Part shown: piece after piece, positions 56,503-64,000 of the stretch | How positions within the stretch are numbered: position 1 is the first letter of the stretch | Layout: every line of letters starts with the position of its first letter | Assembly (NCBI GenBank): GCA_009767595.1 | Contig: VSDK01027206.1 | Span: forward strand, 2,068 to 66,067 | DNA length: 64,000 nt | Source: Symbiodinium kawagutii | Taxonomy: Eukaryota > Sar > Dinophyceae > Suessiales > Symbiodiniaceae | Direction: 5' to 3' | Position numbers and translations under genes: made by a program | The notes under the pieces: generated by a model | Seen by the model: the letters and a program-made list of their open reading frames with translations, nothing else | Told to the model about the DNA's origin: nothing | The model's database searches: none

Positions 56503-57231
56503 GTTTCCGCGAACAGAAGTGCAATTTACGGGCATGAGCACTAATAGAGCGGTCGCAACCATCAAACCCAATGATAGCCACTCTTGCAAAGGAAACAATG
56601 GAACACTGATAGCATGAACTCCTGCGATGAAGTGCATGTGGATAATATTGAACTATTTCCTTGGAGGTACCAAATAGTCAAAACAAATGGTTTGCCGCTT
56701 GGTACAAATGCATAGGCCTTATTGGAGCGTCCACCAGTCTCCAAGGCACATTTGGGAACACTTGTAACACCAGCCAAATCACCAATATCCGTTATTGACA
56801 ATTGCTGACATTGATGTTCACTCGTCACCAGTGTTGAACCATTGCCAACTATCACTTACCATCAATCATCATTCCCCATCGATGTACCATGGTTATAACC
56901 GGAAGTTATGAGGTATCAATACGATTAAGAGTAGATAGTGGGGCTATTGACCGTCACAAATCATCATGAATCATTGTATTTGACATTATCAACCATTAGT
57001 GGATCACTGCCCGCAATCAGTCGGTATGTATTCTTAAGCGATCAACACGAGCTACCAATCAGCCATTCATTCAACATGACTACCCCTAAGTGTCCAAAGG
57101 GCACACCGACTAATTATGACTAGTTGTCACTGACAATGAGCCCCCATTAATCGTTATCAGCAATTCAGCAATCATGAATTTTCATATTCACCACTATATC
57201 GCCTTCGCAAATGTGTATACTCATCTACCAT

Positions 57232-57329
57232 CTGGTTTCACCACTCCCTGTAGCTTTAAATCGCTCCCCCTTTAAAAGGATTTAGGGATACCCCTGGCTC
57301 CGAATCGCTCCCTGAGAATCACCAGCTAG
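57232..57329. mobile_element. Family H element, copy 1
   Basis: atctggtttcaccactccct on the left, cctgagaatcaccagct on the right, interior ggatacccctggctccgaat. Confidence 0.7.
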
Positions 57330-57861
57330 TCACAACATCCAACAACTCCTACCTTAGTATCCTGCTGGCTCCTGGGCCCTCTCCCCAGGGAGATCTGGCG
57401 ACCGGACGGCATTGGCTTTTCTTCCCTGCGAGGGGGGCCGGCAACGCTCCACTGGACTGGCACTAGGAATAACGGCAAGAAGAACAGTTTATCGAGAATG
57501 ACAACTATTTTGAAAATGAGTTTGAATCAAATGTCAACTAAACACAACAAGAATGACAATTAATATCAAAACACTGAGAATGAAAGCCATGACAAATATT
57601 TCGATGTTTGATACACAAATGAGAATGCCAACAAGAATTGTGTGAAGATAATGCTGATGAGAGTCAACAAAGGCAACGAGAACAAAACATCTGCAGAAAA
57701 CATAGACGTTTCCATGACCCACCCATGCCGATAACATCATCTACAAACATCCTCACAGAGCCCAGCACCAGATCAAAGATCCACGTCACAAAGGAAGCGT
57801 CACTGAATGTTGCCATGAATTACCGAGATTGTCAACAAAAAAACCGCACAAACCGCGGTCG

Positions 57862-57956
57862 CCCTACGCTTCCAGTTAGAAACCAGCTGCGGGGTAACCC
57901 CAAACAATGGTAGAAACCAGCTGGTTACCTACTATTGGCTGGTGACTGGAAGCATA
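57862..57956. mobile_element. Family E introner-like element
   Basis: ctacgcttccagttagaaac and ggctggtgactggaagcata ends. On plus, removal from cttcca/gttag to ctggaag at 57951 joins open frames in phase 0 (upstream NYRDCQQKNRTNRGRPTLP, downstream HRVTLLVSQPWYQHTSHACT). Confidence 0.85.
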
Positions 57957-58151
57957 GAGTCACATTGCTGGTTTCACAGCCGTGGTACCAACACACCTCT
58001 CACGCATGCACCTGGAGCCAAATTCTCCCCAACCGTTGAGGGTTTGACCCATCAAGGTTTAGAGGATCGACCATCCGTAACAAGGGTCATAATTTGGTTC
58101 TTGATATACTGTACAATGTGTACACGTGATTTTTACGATGCAGTTTTTATG

Positions 58152-58279
58152 ATATGACTATGGGTCAAAACCCTTAGTCCCCCTGCTTCCCCTATCATTT
58201 ACCATTGTTTTCCCTATAAAATTGTTGGTTATTCACCACCATTATTGGTTGCTTAACTGCTTGACCCAGCTCGCCATAT
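58152..58279. mobile_element. Family C introner-like element
   Basis: atatgactatgggtcaaaac and cttgacccagctcgccatat ends. Confidence 0.9.
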
Positions 58280-58329
58280 ATCTTTTCGGCCATCAGCCGT
58301 GTCCTTCCTTGCTGCCCCGAGGTAGGATT
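58266..58329 (-). CDS. Exon ending at a family C element (hypothetical)
   Basis: 64 bp on minus between gtgctcccttgcag and gtcaag, phase 0 in and 1 out, reading NPTSGQQGRTRLMAEKIYGE then L. The acceptor has a clear pyrimidine tract and the donor is in the C inverted repeat. After the element the frame would read VIS and stop. Confidence 0.55.
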
Positions 58330-58726
58330 CTGCAAGGGAGCACAACCTGGTTTCACACCTTTTTCGGCAACGCAACCGGGACCGACATGCCATGATACGG
58401 GTGAACCGGGACCAAGTTGTGGACCTAACATTGAAGAATATGATAATTCACGCCAATTTTGAACAAATCAGCAATACTCTGATTATATTGGTTCAATATG
58501 GTTCAATAACCCATCATATCATATTTAAACATGAAGAATATGATAAGAACCCATAATACTCAGGATCTTTGGTTACTTCGCTTTTTTGAAACTTTCCTCT
58601 GCAGTACCGGTTGGCCACGGCCTACAATCACCAGTTGCGGGCAGACATCGTGACAAGATATTACTGTGACTCAGACCTGTCAGATATACATCTGCACGAT
58701 TCTTAGCTGAACACATCCTTCGCAAA

Positions 58727-58825
58727 CATGTGGGTATGTGCCAAAATAACGGTACCCCCAAAACCAATGGTTCGATCATTCATTGGTGGATTGTTGGTGA
58801 CCCTATTTTGGCACAAACCCATGTG
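58727..58825. mobile_element. Family A-like variant element
   Basis: Inverted repeats catgtgggtatgtgccaaaa and attttggcacaaacccatgt, with a family-A-like interior (ggtacccccaaaaccaatgg). It may be a separate subfamily. Confidence 0.75.
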
Positions 58826-58861
58826 CCTTTTTTTGTAATCCAATCTGCCTCACGTAAATCA

Positions 58862-59142
58862 TTGAAGATTTGGAACGTTCTAACATTGCGCTTAACTGCA
58901 CCCGCGTTTCTAGTGATGCCTACCGTAGGCAAATTCAATCGACACGAAATCCTGTGTCATCATTATCGTGTGACCAATCGAATCGGAAGAAGAAAACTCG
59001 GGGGCTGCATCTGCCAAAACATATCTGACCTTCAGAAAATGCTACGAGTAGGGTTTTACGAACACGAGGGTTTCACGACAAGTTTGACCAGCGCAATGGT
59101 GTGTACAACCAGCAACTGCTGGTTCCACCGTGCACATTCAGT
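58862..59142 (+). CDS. Plus-strand exon ending at a family A element (hypothetical)
   Basis: Part of a 152-codon open frame lying between two TIR elements. It begins after tcattgaag, reads IWNVLTLRLTAPAFLVMPTV, CHHYRVTNRIGRRKLGGCIC, QNISDLQKMLRVGFYEHEGF, and ends at the family A donor (ttcagtg/gtttctc) in phase 0. The minus strand has no comparable frame. The function is unknown. Confidence 0.5.
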
Positions 59143-59268
59143 GGTTTCTCAAAATAGGAGACCCCCGAGTTCTCATTCAGTTGATTAACCATTCATAATC
59201 GTAAACTATCCATTTCTGAGGATTTTTGAGATTTTTTGGGGTCCCCCAATGACTTGAGAAACCACCAT
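59139..59268. mobile_element. Family A introner-like element
   Basis: cagtggtttctcaaaatagg and gacttgagaaaccaccat ends. A family C element begins 5 bp later. Confidence 0.9.
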
Positions 59269-59272
59269 TTCA

Positions 59273-59471
59273 ATGTGGCTATGGGTCAGTTCACCCTTAG
59301 TCCCCCTGGTTCCCATCCCTAACCATTGTTTTCCCTATAAAATTCTTGCTTAACCGATACTATACATTAAAGTTTATAGCCTATGGAATTTAGGGCTTAC
59401 CTATTAATTATAGTTGTTTTCCCATCACTAACCATGGCTAACCGATGGTTAATATTGACCCATTTCCAGGT
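59273..59471. mobile_element. Family C introner-like element, long form
   Basis: atgtggctatgggtcagttc and taatattgacccatttccag ends, with an internal insertion of about 70 bp. Confidence 0.8.
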
Positions 59472-59509
59472 GAAGCCCTGGATGTTCGCTGCTTTTTTTT
59501 GCTCCCCAG

Positions 59510-59592
59510 GATGTCTCTTCCCTCGGTCGTGAGGGCGCCGGAGGGATGTGGCAATGGGGTGCCAGCCTCGGTGGTGCTGCTGGATCTGACAG
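59510..59592 (+). CDS. Internal exon with strong splice sites (hypothetical)
   Basis: 83 bp between gcttttttttgctccccag and gtgagcat. Two frames are open: DVSSLGREGAGGMWQWGASL (phase 0, G-rich first positions) and MSLPSVVRAPEGCGNGVPAS (phase 2). The phase 0 frame fits the 59142 donor if the A and C elements act as one intron. A minus frame (STTEAGTPLPHPSGALTTEG) is also open. Confidence 0.6.
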
Positions 59593-59604
59593 GTGAGCAT
59601 CGCG

Positions 59605-59672
59605 GTATGTATATATATATATATAATTTAAATATATATATATATACATATAAATAAACTACTAAATATATA

Positions 59673-59711
<39 letters not shown>

Positions 59712-59735
59712 ATATATATATATATATACGTACGT
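59605..59735. repeat. TA and (AAAT)n microsatellite block
   Basis: atatat runs flank about 11 aaat tetranucleotides. Confidence 0.95.
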
Positions 59736-59756
59736 ACTAAGTGTAGATCATTTACA

Positions 59757-59868
59757 ACTACCAGGTGGTTCGGCCACTCCTGGTAGCTCCTTGCACCGCT
59801 CTCCCTTTGAAGGGCCAGCTCAGGATACCCCTGGCTCAAAAGCGTTCCCTCCCAACCACCAGCGAGAC
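59757..59868. mobile_element. Family H element, copy 2
   Basis: aactaccaggtggttcggcc on the left and ccctcccaaccaccagcg on the right; interior ggatacccctggctcaaaag matches copy 1. Confidence 0.75.
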
Positions 59869-60070
59869 AAACTTCCCGTTTGTGGAGATCGCTAGTACGC
59901 AAACGGAAGGTTTGTGAAAAAGTGGATCTATCATGACCTATAGTTTCATGAATCAATACATATACTGTATAGAATCTGTTTAAGGGAAATGTAAGTGTGA
60001 AGTAAATTGGGTCCCCTCTGTTCAGTCAGCATCCAACTTTTCAACTGATCGCTGGTGAGGTGGAAAAAAT

Positions 60071-60246
60071 TGCAGTTTCTTGAGCCATAGGGGTACCCCC
60101 AGTTCTCATCTAGTAGTAAATATGTGTCACAATTCACCATTAAATTGTATATTTATAAATGGCTTTCAAATGTTCTTTCATTCACCATTCACAGTAAGAA
60201 ACCAACCATAGCTTTGGACGTTCCCAATGACTTCAGAAAGCACCAA
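60071..60246. mobile_element. Family A element, enlarged
   Basis: tgcagtttcttgagccatag and atgacttcagaaagcacca ends; about 60 bp longer than other copies. Confidence 0.7.
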
Positions 60247-60389
60247 AAGAACAACCATCGATTTCAAGGCAGCTGTGGCTGGAATGTCATCTGTCAACCC
60301 ATGAGGTGTCGAAAACGGCGGATGGCTCCAGATGGCCCAATCACCCTCAGCATCGCGGCCAGCAACACTAGCCAATTGATGATGCATTG

Positions 60390-60610
60390 ATCATGATGAA
60401 TGATGCACTGGTGATTGATGATGGGTGATCTTAATGATGGTGGTGATTGTTGATGATAGAAGATATATTGATCGATGGTTAATGATGATGGTTGATGGTT
60501 TTGAGAGGTGTTGATATGATGTGATGTTTTGTCATTGTTGATTATAGATTGTGATTCTGATAGTTGATAATGGTTGCTCATGATTCATAGTGGTTGATGA
60601 CGGGTGACGG
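60390..60610. repeat. GATGATTGATG-type diverged repeat
   Basis: tgatgaatgatgcactggtg and related units; no gene. Confidence 0.6.
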
Positions 60611-60756
60611 TAGAAACAATTGATCAAAGTCTTTCCTTTCTTGCTTGCACCAGTCCTCATGATCCACACAGGAAGCCAATCACCAAACATACGTCACCAT
60701 CCTGCGATGCAACAAAGGAACAAAACCCTGGAAAAACACACCAAGAACCAACCAAC

Positions 60757-60823
60757 TACTTGAGAAACCACTGTTTCTTTTGCCTCAGCAAATGATTTGG
60801 GGGTACCCCTATACGGCAACCAT
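60757..60823. mobile_element. Family A fragment
   Basis: acttgagaaaccactg, then gatttgggggtacccctata, both right-end motifs, without a left end. Confidence 0.55.
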
Positions 60824-60844
60824 TCACCAACAAATCAAATAGCA

Positions 60845-60932
60845 AGCAACCAACCAACCAACCAACCATTCACCAACCATTCAACAACCATTCACCAACC
60901 ATTCACCAACCATTCACCAACCAACCATTCAC
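60845..60932. repeat. (AACC)n and CCATTCACCAA tandem repeat
   Basis: caaccaaccaaccaacc followed by five or six ccattcaccaa units of 11-12 bp. Confidence 0.9.
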
Positions 60933-61391
60933 TATGCAATGCAAATCCAACGCAACGCAACTAGGCGCGGCTGCAGCTGGGTCCGTGACTCGGGATGTTG
61001 CTTCAGCTTGGCTGGGCAAAAGTCACATGGCAGCTCCTGGCTATGAGGGGACGGTTCAATGCTTGGTCAATGGTGGTTCAATGGTGGTTACATCATGGTT
61101 GTCCAAGCATTTTTTCACCAGTGTTTGGACTATTTCAAAGGTAACGAGGGGTTTCACAATTTAACTAATGGTTAATCAATGGTTAATGGTGGATCTTGAG
61201 AGTGCTCGAGGGTTACTTGGTTATTCAATGGTGGTCAGGTTACCTCTAGTTGTAAATGCTGACACTTAATTACTGCTTAATAGCGGTTTATCGTGGCTAA
61301 TTCACCATCAGTTCTTCATGATAGTTAGGTGTTAGGTGTTGATGGTTGCTGCTGGTGAATGACTGTTGCAGTTACTGATGGTTAGTTGGTG

Positions 61392-61518
61392 ATTTGGCAG
61401 TGGGTCAAAACCCTGTCCCCCTGGTTCCCCCATCATTAACCATTGATTTCCCTATAGTTTTGTTGGGTATTAACCCCCATTGATTGGTTGGTTAACTGCT
61501 TGACCCAGCTCGCCATTT
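61392..61518. mobile_element. Family C introner-like element
   Basis: gatttggcagtgggtcaaaa and gcttgacccagctcgccatt ends; no coding flanks are apparent. Confidence 0.85.
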
Positions 61519-61816
61519 GTTGAAGGTTGATGGTTCATGTGATCATCATGAGTTGGTCACAGAGTTCGTCGGATGAATTATGATTCGCCAGTGGTTGAGA
61601 AAGCTTAAAACGACTGCTTATTGAAGGTTAATAACTGGTTTAACCAATGGATTGTTCATCAGTGTATAGCCAGGTTTATCACCAGTGCGGTTAGTGATGC
61701 TTAAACCTGGCTGATACCTGGCTGTAATACTGGATCAATGATGATTGATGATAGTTCATGATGGTTTATTGATGGTAAATGATGGTTTGTGATCACTAGC
61801 TACGGCTATTCAATGG

Positions 61817-62008
61817 TCAGCTAATTGCTGAATTGATGGATAGGTATTGCAGTTGAGGGTTCAAGGAGATCATTGGTCTCCCCAACTCGTTGTCATGGGC
61901 AGCCTGTGCTTGTCGCTGATGGTACCCAACCACAGCCATGAAGCGAGTTGCGGTTGGACCCACCCACCTCTCCCAACAGGACATTGCCAGCGTCACAATT
62001 GGTTGCAT
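61817..62008 (-). CDS. Minus-strand coding island (hypothetical)
   Basis: Open on minus: TLAMSCWERWVGPTATRFMA, VVGYHQRQAQAAHDNELGRP. Purines at first positions favour minus over the plus frame. Boundaries are not fixed. Confidence 0.45.
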   Translation of the reverse strand: MQPIVTLAMSCWERWVGPTATRFMAVVGYHQRQAQAAHDNELGRPMISLNPQLQYLSINSAIS

Positions 62009-62199
62009 TCACAAGTTTCCACTACATAGGGGAGTTCCTAGGAACATGGTGAGTTGGTGGTTGATGCCAGTTATAGTTGCTAGTGATGATCATTATTGAG
62101 GTTAATCAGTGGTTGATGATGGTTATATATAGGTTACTGCTAGATTACCGCCAAATGTGCTGATCACTTTTCTCCATCACTATCAACTGTCACTGACCA

Positions 62200-62336
62200 T
62201 TATCAACTGCTTGACCCATAGCCATATATAGCTGGTATATCCCCTATAGTTGCTAGTTGTTATCCCCTATTATTAACCATTAACCAGCTAGTTAAACCAC
62301 TAGTTGGTTGATTCATATTGACCCAGCTCGCCATAT
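62200..62336. mobile_element. Family C element, right portion
   Basis: Carries the extended C right end (gcttgacccatagccatata ... attgacccagctcgccat) without the left terminal repeat. Confidence 0.7.
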
Positions 62337-62378
62337 CCATTGGTCAGCTACCCTAGCTGGCGGCTCGGCGACGACTAC

Positions 62379-62427
62379 TCCAAAACACTTCCCAAAGCTT
62401 CGCCAGCGCCACGCGAGGCGGCTGTGC
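62379..62427 (-). CDS. Micro-exon candidate (hypothetical)
   Basis: 49 bp on minus between aaatcttccag and gtagtc, phase 1 in and 2 out, reading TAASRGAGEALGSVL, with strong first-position G bias. Confidence 0.45.
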
Positions 62428-62611
62428 CTGGAAGATTTCAGCTGAGTTGCAATGAACCCCTTGGTGCATGCATGCAATTGTGTATTTTGTGCATGTAAAA
62501 TGTATACATGTTTGTACACATTATGCTTAATTATGATGTAAAATGATATCATTAAACATTTATATGTATATATGAATTTGAATAGGTCTTGTCAATGCAT
62601 TAAAACAATGA

Positions 62612-62672
62612 ATGTGTGTGTGTGTGTTAGAAGCATCCATATGTATACATACATATATATATATATATAAAT
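62612..62672. repeat. (TG)n and (TA)n microsatellite
   Basis: tgtgtgtgtgtg and tatatatatatata runs. Confidence 0.9.
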
Positions 62673-62703
62673 CAAATGTGTTTACTCTGGTAAACATGGT
62701 CAC

Positions 62704-63036
62704 TCACATCAAACACAATACATACCATTTCATCAACATTGCAATGATCTAACAGGATGGGAATCTCCGCAGGGAACCGCGTCTTTGATGTCTGTAGCTC
62801 AAGGGCCCCTGCACTTCCAATTTTGGATGATTGGTTGTGACCCAGGGCCCCAAATGTGAAGACATGCGAACACGACATGGCTGTGGCTACCCTGTACCCC
62901 AAGCTGTTCACATCACAAATTACCAAAAGGTAGGTGAACATGAGGTAGCTGATCAAAGACCGAACTAGATCAAAGTTATTCAAAGTTTGTTGCTTAATCA
63001 TTGTTAGTCCATGTCGGATTTGTACATTTTGTTCAT
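62704..63036 (-). CDS. Large exon starting at a family F element (hypothetical membrane-like)
   Basis: 333 bp on minus. It starts exactly at the family F acceptor (gccaccaag) and ends gatgtga/gtgacc, phase 1 in and 1 out, about 110 codons. It has a hydrophobic stretch (LISYLMFTYLLVICDVNS) followed by SCSHVFTFGALGHNQSSKIG and RFPAEIPILLDHCNVDEMVC. One membrane segment is possible. The family is not recognised. Confidence 0.6.
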
Positions 63037-63149
63037 CTTGGTGGCTTATAGATCCCTTGCTAAAAATATTTTTTTAGTGGTTATTACTGGTAAATCAATC
63101 ATATCCCAAAAACACTAAAAACCTAAGTTAGTGGGTATAAGCCATCTAG
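63036..63149. mobile_element. Family F introner-like element, copy 2
   Basis: cttggtggcttatagatccc and tgggtataagccatctag ends; the interior is nearly identical to 43137-43236, with small indels. Confidence 0.9.
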
Positions 63150-63240
63150 TTGCTAATAATTTGTTGGCATGTTCACCGACCTTTTTCCTGAAGGAAAGCG
63201 CTTGACTCACAGGCACCATCTGCGATCTGCGAAGTCCAAC

Positions 63241-63590
63241 TCAGGATCCCGCAACACACGAAACATCCCTGTGCGCAAGGCCCCGTCTCAGAACGCCATG
63301 GCATCTACCATTTGATTCGAACATGCTAGCTCCTGGACTCGTTCCCCCACGAATTTCTAGGGATAACACTGACCCCTGGCCCCATTTTGTCTGCCAACCA
63401 ACGGCCAGGACATGACCCAGCCTGGTCTCCACAAGTATCGAAGAGCTCGCAAACGCTATTGAAGATGCGGTGACACCTCGGTCGGGTCACAGCACCAATT
63501 GTGCAATGGTGGAACCGATGGACTTGATGCTTTACAATGAACCCCTGTGTTGATGGAGTTGATCGTTTGGTCAACTGGTCAACCAATGTT
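63241..63590 (-). CDS. Minus-strand coding region (hypothetical)
   Basis: Two overlapping minus frames: LGHVLAVGWQTKWGQGSVLS with GASMFESNGRCHGVLRRGLA, and CHRIFNSVCELFDTCGDQAG. A splice or frame change near 63430 is implied. It lies upstream of the family F element and the 62704-63036 exon. Confidence 0.4.
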
Positions 63591-63599
63591 TTATAATAA

Positions 63600-64000
63600 G
63601 CCCCTTGTTAGTGGTTTATAATGATCATAAAATGGAGTTGATTATGGTTGAACTGTCAGTCATTAATGGTCAATGACTGTATTCCATCCCCATCCTCCAT
63701 CAAAATGCACACCGTGCCTGTGGCTCCTCCAACAAAATCCAAACAGGAGGACTACTGACTGAATCAGACCTGCCAGTAGCTCTCGTGGTAGTGAAACTGG
63801 CCACAAGGAAGAGAAGATGCCAACCCGTCGCGGACACACCCGAAATGGTCCGAACGTTAACTATCCTGAGTCTCTATCTTCGTTGAATTGAGGAGTCGCT
63901 CAAAACACGTGAATTTTGCAATTGACTTGGAACATGTGGAGGAAAACATATTACGTAATCAAAGTAAATTGACTGTCAATGTAAAAATAGCTGCCAAGCA
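63600..64000. other. No supported feature
   Basis: A weakly GC-rich patch at 63700-63840 may be an exon, but no frame stands out. Confidence 0.35.

Noticed and set aside
59438..59956. 172-codon minus frame with a (YIYIYLFI) core
   Set aside because: The core is TA/AAAT microsatellite. Only the part overlapping 59510-59592 is coding-like, and plus splice sites are better there.
1..64000. Dinoflagellate spliced-leader relic, rRNA, tRNA or CRISPR array
   Set aside because: Looked for ttttggctcaag and its reverse complement by eye and found none. No rRNA or clear tRNA cloverleaf noticed, and the repeats lack CRISPR spacing.

Overview
The window looks like nuclear DNA of a suessialean dinoflagellate (Symbiodiniaceae or Polarella-like). 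No database was searched. The grounds are: (i) a retroelement ORF at the left edge with the Lys/Ser/Arg-rich low-complexity style common in Symbiodinium genomes; (ii) a zinc-ribbon exon (CxCG...FCRLCG) of a type frequent in dinoflagellate proteins; (iii) short GC-rich exons isolated in long AT-rich, repeat-filled introns; (iv) abundant GAT/CAA trinucleotide tracts. There is no bacterial gene organisation, rRNA, CRISPR or recognisable tRNA. Most long open frames are shadows or intronic repeats. The real coding signal is a set of islands of about 40-330 bp, bounded by AG at the 5' end and GT at the 3' end.

Layout. 1-2.3 kb: broken LINE-like retroelement, minus strand, running off the left edge. 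6.1-9.7 kb: a minus-strand gene starting with a probable signal peptide at 9693. 11-37 kb: scattered exons, mostly minus strand, including a zinc-ribbon exon beside a 10-N gap (35061-35070). 37.9-41.7 kb: a plus-strand five-exon model. 42.9-46.8 kb: minus-strand exons, with the best gene model of the window (eight exons, 44383-46747; seven splice junctions, six of them examined for phase and all consistent). 48-64 kb: further exons, mostly minus strand. No protein could be named beyond the retroelement and the zinc ribbon, and on several islands the strand is ambiguous because GC-rich sequence is open on both strands.

Main discovery. The window is saturated with about 40 short (about 80-200 bp) terminal-inverted-repeat elements of at least seven families (called A-F and H here). 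Their inverted repeats are built so that the left end supplies a GT donor and the right end an AG acceptor. Where coding islands abut them, cutting the element out from GT to AG joins open frames in phase (D at 46585-46686, A at 46031-46134, a fused C+D pair at 45649-45847, E at 55088-55172). They behave as introners, that is transposable elements that create introns. Introners are known from dinoflagellates; the coexistence of these families, the composite two-element introns and the reuse of inverted-repeat remnants as codons are the points worth following.

Large stretches are intronic or intergenic AT-rich sequence made of diverged ACCATCAT/GGTTAATGG-type repeats. All exon models come from reading frames, splice dinucleotides, first-position G bias and phase, with no transcript evidence.
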